Below, in pieces: positions 23,729-35,498 of a DNA stretch of 64,000 bases; the stretch's first letter is position 1, and every line of letters starts with the position of its first letter. The DNA comes from Rotaria socialis (Eukaryota > Rotifera > Eurotatoria > Philodinida > Philodinidae), in contig CAJNYU010001314.1 in the NCBI GenBank assembly GCA_905331475.1, positions 1-64,000 on the forward strand, in the 5' to 3' direction. The translations under genes were made by a program, and so were the position numbers. The notes under the pieces are model-generated. The model did no database searches. It had not been told where the DNA came from and saw nothing but the letters and a program-made list of their open reading frames with translations.

Positions 23729-26704
23729 ATGCCCACGTGGATAATTAAAAGTGTAACACAAACGGGCCAAAATCGCGAAAAACAGGATGTATTAATATAT
23801 AAAAATGGTTTTATCATTGAATTTCATGACATTGAAAAGTATGATCAATCATGTGATTCCTTCATAGAGTCGATTAAACGAAAGAAATTACCACAAGAAG
23901 TTTTAAAATCTTCAAACTACGCTGGAAGTGACTTCGATTATTGTTTTGAAGATCGTCAAGAGGAACTTGGCACATCATTACCATGGCGAAATTATGAATC
24001 CAGCGAAGTCAAACTGGAAAAATACAATCCAGAGTGGCCAAAACTATATCAACAAGAATATAACAATATATTGGTAATACAAGCAAAATTGCTGAGTTGT
24101 CCCTTGTCTTTCTCGCAATATATAAAATCAGGACTAGCGATCTTTCATTCAAAACTGAAACCCATGTAAACTCCAGAACATCTGATTCCCGGTTGGATAA
24201 TCTGTTGGTCAAGCTTCTTTCCTTTCTTGCTTTTGTTGTCAGGGCTCTTCTATAATATCTATTATTTTTACGAACGGGTTTACCATAAAGGGTGGGAGAT
24301 GGGAGAGATCTATATCCCCGAATTTCGAGAAACTCCAAAAAGGTATAATACCATCCAAATAAAACTCGTTCCCAAGTATAGTCACTCGCCGTATAAAAAA
24401 AACAAGATATAGATTACGTTTTTAAAGAATGGAATAGAATCCATCCAAGGAAATATTTATAAAGCAAGGTATCAATTAAGTTCATACAAGAGCTCAATCT
24501 TTCACTTTTCTTTTTATAGAACCTATCGAAGCTGCTTAATATTCCTTTTTAGGATGCTTATAGAAATGATTGGACACTCATAGGCGCAAGATTACTTCTA
24601 GATATGGAACACATTGGAAGTACAAGTGTCGAAGGAATGTGCGCAAAGCCGATCATCGATATGCTAATAATTGGACAAGATGGATTAAGAGGTGGACCAT
24701 CAAAAATAATTATAACTTTAGAGAGAATGGGTTACGTGCATCAGTATCCATATATTACTCATTGCTTTTCAGAGTTCGCGGAGTTCGCGCATAGACCTGA
24801 CTGTGTTAAGATGCCTCCTCGTGGCAAAGGAACAATTATGATAAAGGTAACGAATATGTCATAAGATAGAATTAAATTCAGTTCAGTTTTAAATTGAAGT
24901 AGAACATATTGAAATTGATATTTTTCTGAGTGAAGATCAAAATTCTGAAGTCAACTAGTTCGATTTGAAACTAAACTGGGCTTCAATCTATCCTAGAACA
25001 AATATTTGAATATCAGTATTTTAATATGTAATAGTCCTGAGTATTATTATCTTAGGAAGGATTCATTGTTCAAATAGTGGGTCGTATTGAAAACTTTATT
25101 GCATTTCGTGAATATCTTCGTACACATCCTGTTGCTCGCGATGAATATAGTGAAGCAAAGGAACGTTCACTTTCATACTCATCACGCACGGATTGCTATA
25201 CGCATAATAAAAATGCAATTTTGAATGATTTACTTGATAAAGCTGTGCAATGGTATAGACAATTGAAGAATTATACTCATATTGGTATTTTTGATGAAGC
25301 AAGGAAGCGGTGGACATGCTGCAAAGCCTCCGAAGATGAATACAACGCATGTGGTGAAATATATAGTGTGCCCAAAGAGAACATGCAGTATGGTTGCTAT
25401 AACCTTGGATCGAAAAAGGAAAACTATCATCCAGGCCGATATTTTTACATTGACTACAACTTTATCAAAGGCTGGTGGACGTGTTGTTCACAAGGTCTGT
25501 ACTCAAATGGATGTGTGAACGTTATATTATTGGCTAATGATGACGGTAACAGCTAGATCAACTAATTGGCAACATAGGCAACTGTCAAATGTTTTTTCTT
25601 TCTTATTTAGCTTTGCTCAAAGATTACAACAACTGGAATGTGGACTGCGTTTGCCGATGGGTACGCTCTTTGATGAATATTCATAAAGATTATTCTGAAA
25701 ATTTTCGTCAGCACAATATAAATGGCCAATTATTATTAACTGCCGTAGATGACGCAGTATTGCAAGATCTAGGAATATCAAGTGTACTTCATCGGAAGTT
25801 ATTTCTGAAAGCCATCGAGGAATTGAAAGATCTGTTATTGTCAAATTCAAATAGTGGTGCAGGCTTGCTGCTAAAGAATAATGAGGTAAAAAAAGTTTAC
25901 TATGATCAATTCGAAGGTGATTTTGCGCCATTGCTTGCGAGTCACGAGATGACAAATTCTATTGCACCATTATATCCGAATGTTTCTTCCTGTCAATTAA
26001 CAAACGAAAAACATCGCTCTATCGTTTCTCGTATTTATAATTGGCTTGGTGCATTGCCTAGCCATTTTCAAGTCGATAAAATCGAATATGTTTTTAACAG
26101 CGGTCGTTATCGAATGTTTCTCGGACAATTAGAATCAGTTGAAAATCGCCAAAAACAACCCCCATTTCAACCAAAATTAAACGATGAAAACAGTTGCGAA
26201 GAACGTAAGCGTGTGTTGCAACGTCTTGAAACACTATATCAGTGTGTATCACACAATCGATCTGCTAGAATAGTTCGTATGTGGCATGGGTGCCGACGTA
26301 GTATACTACCTAATCTGCTGTCTGATGGCTTTGCTGCGTTAGGGACACTAGACGATGGTTGGTACGGTAAAGCTATGTACTTTACTTCATCAGCCAAATA
26401 TGCCACACGTTACTGTAGTGAAACGGCTTGGTGCTTAATCATGTGCTACATAGTACTATTGAATCCGTTTCCAGTTGTGACAGCTGATGCTTCACTCGAC
26501 ATATCACCGAACCAGTTTCGATTCTATGGAAAGGGGAACTATCGAAATTATCAATGTCACTACGTACCAGTTTCACCTGTAGGAGGACCTAACACTTGGA
26601 ACTATCGTCCTCCGCCAAACGGTATAGATGATGCCGTCTATGACGAACTAGCTGTTTTTCAAGAAGCAAGTATACTACCCCAAATTGTTGTTCATTTTAA
26701 ATAA
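23729..26704 (+). CDS. GrpB-like / WxCC / SAM / PARP fusion protein
   Basis: Four exons, join(23729..24073,24553..24846,25056..25545,25611..26704), give 740 aa. Residues 1-90 are unassigned. Residues about 93-285 match the GrpB (UPF0157) nucleotidyltransferase-fold family: YNPEWPKLY, then HIGSTSVEGMCAKPIIDMLI (135-154, with the GS and Asp signature), then FREYLRTHP and a C-terminal helix. Residues about 295-370 carry two WTCC motifs (W299, W354) with GC and HPG, recalling CHORD-type zinc binding. A SAM domain (about 378-450, WNVDCVCRWV to HRKLFLKAIEEL) is followed by a PARP catalytic domain with WHG (His602), GKAMYF (Tyr633) and DELAVF (Glu722), the H-Y-E triad of polymer-forming PARPs. The 65-bp intron that joins the WxCC and SAM parts is in phase, which supports a single gene. 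The introns of 479 and 209 bp are less certain. I know of no described protein with this domain order. Confidence 0.82.
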
Positions 26705-27477
26705 AATGATATCAGCACATTCTGCTCATTAAAAGCGTTAAACCATAATGCACCATTCAAAAGCGTACGTGTACCCCGATGATACATAGATGAAAGCGCT
26801 AGCTATAAGTGTTTCGCGCACATGAGTGGCTTCCCAGAAAAATGCACTACACAAGCTTTCTCTTCTAACTAACTAATCGATGAATCACATACGTATATCG
26901 CAAAGCGTGCGCTTTAAATTTATCATGGTTTGTAACGCGAGTATCAGCACACTCCAAGTCTAAATGTGTCACATATATATATATTTTCAGAAACAAATCA
27001 AATTTATTTTTTCTGATTCGAATGTATTTATCTCATTGAAAAGTACGCATCTCATTCCATAACGATTTTTCCCGTATAAAATCAAACAAGAAATCTTCAA
27101 CTATACAACCTAAAAAGATTTCAAAGCATCAAAGCAAAAAAAAAGACAGTTTACTTCAGGGTTTGTACTTTTATTTTTTTTATGCATCGATAATTCGATT
27201 TTCATTTGAATACCACCACCACGTCCACACATGTTCATGAGGGCATTTTGAATAGTAGTTGAAGTACACCGAATTCAGCTTTGAATCCATTTCAACCAGA
27301 CAACATATACTTAGAATTCTGAAGAAAACTACAGAAACGCACGTTCTACTATTTTTCATTCAATGTATTCTCAGTATGAATATGAATACTCTCAAAATTC
27401 CATCATACTAACAGTCTCAATGCTTTCAAATATTTCTACATATTTTCGAAACACAGAAAATTACATCTAGAACAAGT
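26705..27477. other. Intergenic stretch
   Basis: No gene or defined repeat was found between the PARP gene and the 3' flank of ART paralogue B. Confidence 0.5.
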
Positions 27478-27563
27478 GACGTGACTTTCAACGAAAGTAA
27501 ATGTCTTGCATCGAAGTTCTCTTCATGTTATTCTTGTTATCTACTCAACATGTTTGATTAAAA
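27478..27563. repeat. Duplicated 3' flank of the ART paralogues (copy B)
   Basis: Partner of 17458-17550. This copy has a small insertion after CGAAGTTCTCTTC but keeps the order and spacing of the other blocks. Confidence 0.7.
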
Positions 27564-27656
27564 TCAAGCACACATAAATCTGTCTCTTAAATTCAATTTC
27601 TCCATTTATATGCTCTCACCAATTCATAGTTTTACAATTTCTAGTCAATAGTATAT

Positions 27657-28535
27657 TTAGTCATCATCTTCATAAATCCTGGTAAATTTTGCGATAAACT
27701 TGTTGTCATGATATTCTTCCCACAGATCGTTTCCTTTGTCTATAAAATATCCATTACGATGATGATAACGATAAGGCGCATCCCAGTAGCCATTTCCATT
27801 CTCAGCGATGAGAAACATTTCGTCTGAGTTGTCAGCACGAGACCAGTGAACATCTGCGCTATCTTTATGAAAATGAACAAACATGTTTCTTGATGGATCA
27901 GAAATTTTAACCTTGTTTGGAACAAGTGTTTGACCGATTAATTCAACATCTAGTGTGTCGATACATTTTAATTGAATGATTTTTGCATCATGCATAATAT
28001 TCTTTACAACATATCCACTGTATGGATAGAAGAGAACTTCTTGTTCTTCGGGAAACTCAGAATATTGTGAAATATCAGTACGATACGTCCAATCATCTTC
28101 TGATGCTTCGATTTCAAACATATAATTACCAAAACTATGTGCTACATCTTTGTCTCTTGATGTACACGTAAATGTTGGCCACAAGAATTGTAGACCTTCT
28201 TTATATTCGTGTTTAACATGTTCACTTGTTAGACTTAAACCACGATAGACTTTTAAAGAGTCTTTTTGATTATTATTTCGAATGGCCGTTCTTAAACTAT
28301 TGATAAATTTTGCATTGTTTTTTAATACTTCATAGTCATCGTCAAGAAGAGCTGTACTAATAAGATTATAATACTGTCCCTCTTCTTTTGTCCATCTGAA
28401 AAAAACTTCATTCGCTGGATCGCATTCAACATCAAGGCGAATTATTTCACGATAAGATGGACGACGAAAAGTAGGTAAAAGAAAGCGGGATGTTACACAT
28501 GAAAACCTGTCGACATTACGCACTGATGTTGCCAT
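27657..28535 (-). CDS. NAD-arginine ADP-ribosyltransferase, paralogue B
   Basis: A single-exon 292-aa protein, the same length as paralogue A and without internal gaps. The triad is kept at the same positions: Arg98 in VYRGL, the TCTS motif at 123-126, and Glu164-Glu166 in FPEEQEVLF. The middle of the protein (about residues 95-190) is almost identical to copy A. Changes cluster in the first 90 residues and in the stretch before the C-terminal aromatic segment, so the catalytic core is under strong constraint or has been homogenised. No signal peptide is seen. The gene is intact and probably active. Its target protein is unknown. Confidence 0.85.
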   Translation of the reverse strand: MATSVRNVDRFSCVTSRFLLPTFRRPSYREIIRLDVECDPANEVFFRWTKEEGQYYNLISTALLDDDYEVLKNNAKFINSLRTAIRNNNQKDSLKVYRGLSLTSEHVKHEYKEGLQFLWPTFTCTSRDKDVAHSFGNYMFEIEASEDDWTYRTDISQYSEFPEEQEVLFYPYSGYVVKNIMHDAKIIQLKCIDTLDVELIGQTLVPNKVKISDPSRNMFVHFHKDSADVHWSRADNSDEMFLIAENGNGYWDAPYRYHHRNGYFIDKGNDLWEEYHDNKFIAKFTRIYEDDD

Positions 28536-29347
28536 AATAGAATCTCTTTGACTGATTTTATAAATAAATAGATAAGTTATATTTATATTGATTGACTCTG
28601 AAACACAAATCAGTTAAACAGACGATTAGTATACACTTTTCAGCAGCGTAGAGAGCCAATTGTCAAATAGAAATTTGTTTTTGAACCCGAAATCTGTACA
28701 AATAAGAAAACAAAATTCAAAAAGATTTTTACGTGAATATTTTCTTAAACGGATGCAACAATATGCAGGCATTTCGTTAGCCTGATGTTAGATAACAGCG
28801 ATAGCTGCCCAGATAAAACCTGAGGCTGAGTGCATAATATTATTTTTCAAATTGGAAATGTAAATTCAGACGCGTTTTGAGCCAAAAACTATTTTCATGA
28901 GAGCAGGATGATTCAACTTTACATGTAACTAGTACTACTTGAACTTTAGGATATAGATGGGATTCAAAACAAAATCAGCTTGAAATATTCAAATCTATTT
29001 TTCCTTAGATAAAGTTTTGGTGTACTTTATCTTTCATTTTATTTTCAATACTAATAGTTCGTTTTTTCGATGGTTTAAAAATATTGACCTTCGTTCTTGT
29101 CAAAGGTTTGAAAAATTTCGTTACTACTGTACTATTAAAAGCAATACAAAATGAAAACGAATAATTATCTGATAACGAAAAAATATCTCAAAGTGTATGT
29201 CGCTCGTATAGAGAAGATAGTTGGTAAGTGACTCCGCAGTATAAATCAATAGAGAAATAATTCAAAGGTGAAATCGAAAATACTCATTTATATGAAAGAA
29301 GATCATTTCTGGCGAGAATCTATAAGTAGTATAAGAGTCGCATGCTA
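28536..29347. other. Gene-free stretch
   Basis: AT-rich DNA upstream of ART paralogue B. Nothing further was recognised. Confidence 0.5.
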
Positions 29348-29740
29348 CACTGTAAAAAAAATAGGTACTTTACGGAACCTCGAAAAAAAGGTTCGGTAGA
29401 CGCCAAAAAGTTTGCAAATGTGTTCAAAGTTGAAAAAAAAGAATAAAAAAATCCACGGAACCTTTAAAGGATCTTACCGTGTACCCAAGTGAAGATCTTA
29501 TTTTCTTCGAAACCTTTTTAAGGTCCGTACAACAAAAAATAGGTTTTCAAGGAACATACGAAACCTTTAAAGTTTCGTAATAAACCTCGTGATTTCGTAC
29601 TGGACTTGCTGTAAAACTATTATATTTAATAAGAAACTCTAAAGGTTTCGTATGTTCCTACAAAAACCTATTTTTTCGTGTACGGACATTAAAAAGGCTT
29701 CGAAGAAAAAAGGATCTTCACTTGAGTCCATGGGGTATTC
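29348..29740. mobile_element. CACTGTAAAAAAA-ended foldback element with GGTTTCGTA words
   Basis: The left end reads CACTGTAAAAAAA, the same terminus (inverted) as at 49636. The interior repeats AAGGTTTCGTA, CGAAACCTT and GGTTCCGTA. Two arms, about 29490-29590 and 29620-29735, are inverted copies (for example CATACGAAACCTTTAAAG against CTAAAGGTTTCGTATG) around a spacer of roughly 40 bp. No matching right terminus is seen, so the element may be truncated. Superfamily not assigned. Confidence 0.6.
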
Positions 29741-30039
29741 CATTTCAAACTGAATTCAAACAAGAAAAAAAAATATCGATGTGAAGCCACCACAACACGA
29801 CCTGCCAGCACGATCGTGATAGCGATTTCATTGGTTCGCCAAAGCCAACGAACCAAATTTCACGATAGTGGGCGCCTCTTGATGGTGCGCACTAATCTAC
29901 ATGCGTGCATTTCCAGCGAAACACAAAAGACCAATCCAGTACAGTGCTAGTTCTCTGCCGTTCTACCAAGGAAGAGGAAGAAAACGCCCGAGAAGTACAA
30001 AGTCTTGCTACGACAAGTGGTATAACCACCCCTGACCCT
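29741..30039. other. GC-richer linker
   Basis: About 300 bp with higher GC than the surroundings, leading into the palindromic tandem domain. No gene was recognised. It may belong to the same inserted unit. Confidence 0.4.
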
Positions 30040-31212
30040 CACCCTTCGTTTTCCGGCGGGTGAATTTCATATCAATCGATGCAGCTTCACAAGGGCTATC
30101 GACTGCACCGGTAGTTTTCTCCCGGAAAACCAACGACGAGCGAGAAAAAGCCCTAATACTGTAAAATCTCGCTAAGAGAAGTGCTGTTAGCCCCCCTTGC
30201 GGTCCCTCTTCGTTTTCCTGGGGGTGAATTTCATATCAATCGATGCAGCTTCACAAGGGCTATCGACTGCATTCCTAGTTCTCTCCCGGAAAACGAACGA
30301 TGCAGGAGAAAATGCCCCAATACTGCAAAATCTCGCTACAGGAAGTTGTGTTAGACCCCGTTGCGGTCCCCTTTCGTTTTTCGGGGGCTCAATTACGCAT
30401 TCATCGACGCCCCTCAACGAGGACTATCCACTACAAACGCTCATTCTCTCCCGGAAACGATAGACGACTCGCAAATGCTGCTTTATCGGTCGCATCAGCA
30501 CGATTTTGCAGTTTCCGGGTGTTTTCTCCGCGTTCCTTGTTTTTCCGAGCGAGACCAAGGAGTGCAATGGATAGCCATGCTTGAGACGCATCGATCGATG
30601 TGTATTTCAGCTCCCGGAAAACGAGGGGAGACTGATAAAGGGGGTGGGATCATCTGACACAGGAAAATTTAACAGTTTTTGGGCACTTTTCCTTTTTCCC
30701 TTCGTTTTCCCGGAGAGAACTACGAGTGTAGCGGATAGTCCTGCTCAAGATGCATCGATTGGAAACGAAATTGAGCACCCGGAAAACGACGCCGGAGAGC
30801 CTCGCGCGCTAAAACCGATTGGCTTAGCGAGATTTTTCCGTATTAGGGAATTTTCTCCCTCATCGTTCGTTTTCCGGGAGAGAACTACGAATGCAGTCCA
30901 TAGCCCTTCTAAAGCTCCCTCGATTGATGTGACATTCAGCCCCCGGAAAACGAAGGGGGAGCGTAACGGAGCCCAATACCGCTTGGCTTAGCGAGATTTT
31001 GCAGTATTGGGGCATTTTCTCCCGCATCGTTCGTTTTCCGGGAGAGAACTAGGAATGCAGTCGATAGCCCTTGTGAAGCTGCATCGATTGATATGAAATT
31101 CACCCCCAGGAAAACGAAGGGGGACCGCAAGGGGGGCTAACAGCACTTCTCTTAGCGAGATTTTACAGTATTAGGGCTTTTTCTCGCTCATCCTTCGTTT
31201 GCCGGTGGTGAA
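30040..31212. repeat. Large palindrome built of about 165-bp tandem units
   Basis: About three direct units (starting near 30045, 30208 and 30373) are followed by about three inverted ones, so the region folds on itself about a centre near 30600-30650. Each unit holds CTTCGTTTTCC with a G run, ATATCAATCGATGCAGCTTC, CTCCCGGAAAACGAACGATG, and AATACTGCAAAATCTCGCTA. The outermost arms are almost identical over more than 100 bp (30150-30200 against 31120-31180); inner units have diverged. Its GC content and its six or so plus-strand frames are products of the repeat, not genes. I infer a foldback-type transposon or an inverted satellite. Confidence 0.75.
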
Positions 31213-33587
31213 ACAGGGTTTTCTGGGTGGTCCGTTGTATCTGGGCGCTTGCTAAGTGAATTGGTTTGTTCGCTTTGCAGGAACAGGTTTTTTTTATTGT
31301 TTTTTGAGATGTGTTGACGAATTGGATCAATGATGGGAAATTTTGGATGGGGAATGGTAAAGTATGGAAGTTGAGTGATTGGTTGTTTTTTGCTGCATTT
31401 CTATTGGTCGTCGTGGTGACTTCACATCGATAAAAAAATACCTCGACTTCAGAAGGACAGGGGGTTTAGGGGATCCTAGAAAAACCGTAAAGAATTCGAA
31501 CCGGACACCGATTAACAAACATTCTTAACCAAAGCTTCACGATAATTTCTTCAACTTCCACGCTTCGCATGTTCCAACCAAAGCTGCAACGGTCAGCCGA
31601 ACTCTATGTAACCCCGAAACGAGAAGTACTCAATTGATTTCATATTTCTGAATTCTGAATTAATATATATGTGTATCCCCCTTATGTGTATGTTTTTTTT
31701 GAACGGGGGGGTGCAAATTTCTANAGAAATGCAGCAAAAAACGGTATTAGAAATGCAGGGAGAATAGAGAGGTGGAGCAATGACTATGATACACCTCAAC
31801 AGTTACGTCGTGTTTCACATTTAAATCCCGAAGGGATTACGCTAACATCTTTTTTTTACAGTGTACTCTTATAGTGTTTTATTTATATAGGATTTTTATT
31901 TTATAGTCACCTTCCGTGAATCTCAGCAAGGGATACGTACTCTTAGATATTTCACTGCAATCAAGCCAAAATGATAAATGAATAATATTGATTTTAATTA
32001 ACATACGTACTGTCAGATATATCATTGAGATAAATCTAAATTATAAAAAAAAATGAATATATTGATATAAATCAAAATATTGCTGAATATTACTAACATG
32101 AATGTAAATAAAACCAATAAATATATGGAGTTTTTTAAATATTTACCATTGTAAAATCATTTCCGTTTGAAACAAAATAAAACTGTAACACTTCACTTTT
32201 GTTACTGTTTTACTGCTTATGATGGTGTAGTTTTTGATTTTGCGACAGACTCTCCGTCAACTAGAATAAAAATGTACTATTCATTTTTTTTGAATAAGTA
32301 GCGACTAAACGAGCATCGATAGTTAGCATTATCCACTGATGATTCCAAGACACTTATATTAATGTGAAACGGCTAACAAATCAGTGACCACAATGGCAGC
32401 CGGTTTGTACCGTCCGTATGACATGGTGATCAGCAAAAACAACAGTAAATGCGATCCGTACGCATGAAAAAACCAATATTTTCGTAGATAATAAAATTTT
32501 TAGAGAAGTTCGATATCGATTTTAACCACAAATAACCTTAACAAAAAAATTTAATAACTGAAAATAAAATTTTTGTCACTAATACAAACAAAATCCGATT
32601 TTCTTATGTTGTTTGCCAGACGGATATGAATGTTGAGAATTGATTGCATCAACCCTTTCGAAAAGAGTAGATAATTTGGTGTAATTCATTCATGTATTTC
32701 GCAATCTGTGACGAACAAATCGACAACAGCACATTTATGTTGTCCGTATTTGCGAAAAGGCACAACCGCATACATTTTTTCAGGTGGTTCTAATTTTCGT
32801 TGAGTAGTTATATATTCTGAAAGGTTTTCCATCATACGTTTCTTAAATTAAAAAAATAATCCACATTTTAAACATAATTCTCTAGTATATCTATTATTAA
32901 AAAGGACCCGCTATTACGCACATCTTGCTCTCGACAATATAGAACTACATCTGAATATTACAATATTTTAAATGCAATACAGGTGTACTACGTTCAAAAT
33001 ACACATTCTCATTACCATAGTGCAAGAAAATAAACATTTTCGTAGATTACAAGTAAAACCAATCTCAATGTGAGATTCCTCCAATCGTATGATTTACGAG
33101 AAACAAATTAGGAATATTTAAACTTCTATTTTTTGAGGAAATGAGCTTAAAACTAATGAAGTACTTTTCAAAACACGTCAAAGGAAGACTAAATCTTTGT
33201 CACAATTAGAAGTTATTGTGAAACTATTTCTTCACACTGAAAAAAATTAATTAACCATACGTTCTGTGTGAAGTTTCTCTTTGTCTAACTCTTACTCGCA
33301 AGTTCATGCAACATTTTCCCCTTTGTCCTATTGCATACTGATATACTGACATTTGCTCTGAATTGAGAAAAGCATTTTTCATAGTTATATGAAATATTAC
33401 TAATATCAAAATCTAGATAATTCTGCTTGCATCAAAACCCACGACGACTTGATACTAACGAAAAATGAGTGACGCAATGATAAGAACCGTAAGACATCAA
33501 AGTGAGTCACGTAAAAGCACACCGTCGTTATTTACATCTTTCATAAGCAATCTTCGCAGATAAATAGGCAAACGACTGACTAGCACC
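31213..33587. other. Gene-free stretch with one ambiguous base
   Basis: No gene was recognised. An N at 31724 lies in TTTCTANAGAAA, right after a run of seven G. The rest is AT-rich intergenic DNA upstream of the secreted-protein pseudogene. Confidence 0.5.
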
Positions 33588-34588
33588 ATGGTTAAAACCG
33601 CTGGTAAGTGTTGTAAGTTTCTGGTTATTTTACTGTGTACATTATACATTGGCCCTATTGCTATTCGATCTCAAGCACCTGCGCCCCCACAATGGTCTTT
33701 AGTTTGGATGACAAGTGGTAGTTCACTTAATCAATATAATAACCAAACAACAGGTGCACAAATCTTTTATGATTGGAGACAACGATCACAAGCTATTAAT
33801 TTGATGCGAGAAGGCTCCTACACGTATACGATATTTAACATTGAAAATACTGTTTAGCGATTAGAACGTGCAAATCGATCGTGTTGTGTCGATCCTCAAC
33901 AAACTGGTGTAACTCCACCCAGACCAGATAGGAAGAACTGCATGCGAAGAATAGGATCGTAAAAACTAATTAGTTTTAGTCGATTGAGAGACACCAAAAG
34001 AGTCAAGATTAAAAGATAGATATTCGTATTTTTAGTCAGATAATTTTCTTCCCAACACACTTAATTGCAGAAGGCTGATTCAGAATGAATTAAAAAGCAG
34101 AGCAAAAATTTTTTTGAAGGATACATTCTTCGAGAGAAGATTCGGATGATTTTTCACTTAAATCAAATACTGCGATTAACAGTTAGTAGTGCTCTCTCAT
34201 TGACTTCTATGCTGTGTAACATAAACAGAATAACCTAGGGTAGTAAGTATATTCAAAATAAAACTCAGTGAACATGAATCGTGCCCGTTTCTGCAGAGAC
34301 TGGTTACAATCTGGCAATGATACTACTTACGATGGCATTGTTTCAGTGATGGAACATGCATGTCACTCATAGACAAAAACAGTGCCGGATGTTGAAACAT
34401 TTTCATGGGTGACAGCAGTTGAAACAGGTGTACCGTGTCGTCTTGGATGGTTGAATGCTGTTCATTTCGAGTTCTCATTTTATTCCGATAATCCTGATCT
34501 TTTACCTAAAGGCATTTTTGATGTGCTCGATTATTGTCCACAAGTAATAACAGATCCTAATTACAACATCATGGATTTTTGGAGATAA
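33588..34588 (+). pseudogene. Secreted protein gene, broken by two stops
   Basis: The first exon starts with a good signal peptide (a basic start, then FLVILLCTLYIGPIAI) and continues with a cysteine-containing ectodomain. A TAG at 33855-33857 interrupts a frame that stays protein-like afterwards (RLERANRSCC to TPPRP). A second block from about 34299 (WLQSGNDTTYDG) to 34588 contains another in-frame TAG at 34370-34372, followed by VETFSWVTAVETGVPCRLGW and DVLDYCP. The roughly 350 bp between the blocks would be an intron or insertion. The pattern vaguely recalls ependymin-related secreted proteins, but I cannot assign a family. Two independent nonsense changes make a pseudogene likely. Confidence 0.6.
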
Positions 34589-35498
34589 TGTGTTCATTTC
34601 GATAAAATTTGATTGAATCTTAAATGTTACTGTCAAGTCTCAAAATAAAAGCTTCACATTTCACAGTGTATCATTGAAATAACTCCAAGGTAACCTGATT
34701 TCTCAAGAATAAAATACATATGGAATTGCATGAACGCTCACCATTTCCACAATAACCTATCCGCTAGCTGATCATTTTTGTACAGCTGGAAGTTTTTACT
34801 AGTTGAAAAATGCTAATTACTCACAGTCATAAAACATGGTAAACAGTGAATGTGATCGCGGACATGAGTAGTGTTGGGCAGGTGCAATTTACAGAGAATA
34901 AACACAGTTCTATCGAAGATTAGCAATTACACAGTTGAAATTTTATCTTGTTGATTGTCTTTGATTTTCGTAACTATATACTTTTCAATATTTTGGCTTT
35001 ACTAAGTGCCGTACTTTAGATTGTTAACATGCCCGATGATGGCTATAGGAGCAACAGCCGAAGCGCGCCGCACGATGGTTCGAATCTATTTTCGACGAAC
35101 TCACTCATACTCCTTTCTACTCTACTGTACGTGGATATATTCTACTTGACACTTGGCTGATAATCTGATAAAACCTGCACCATCCCCTTCCTGGTGGTTA
35201 TATTTTCGCGGAAAACCGATGCTCACTCTTGGTGATCGCTTGAAGCAATGCACCGGTCTTCGAACTAAGTTACATCATCAAGAGAAAGGAATTAACTGAA
35301 TTTGCACTTTGCGGTGTTTTCTCTCAATGACATGTTGACCCACACAGAATATGATTGTGCAAGATTTAAAGTAATACGTTAGCACGCCTATCACGTGTTA
35401 GGCATCAAATGCGCATATAAATATTTGGTTTGATTCTGTTATCTGGCACATTGGGATTCACTTTGATTTCTTCTATTCTGTCGATTGATAAGAAAAAC
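34589..35498. other. Gene-free stretch
   Basis: Nothing was recognised between the two pseudogenes. Confidence 0.45.

Noticed and set aside
30187..31130. Several overlapping frames of 64-136 aa on both strands
   Set aside because: They are by-products of a GC-richer palindromic tandem repeat. The same peptide appears from direct and inverted units, with no family resemblance.
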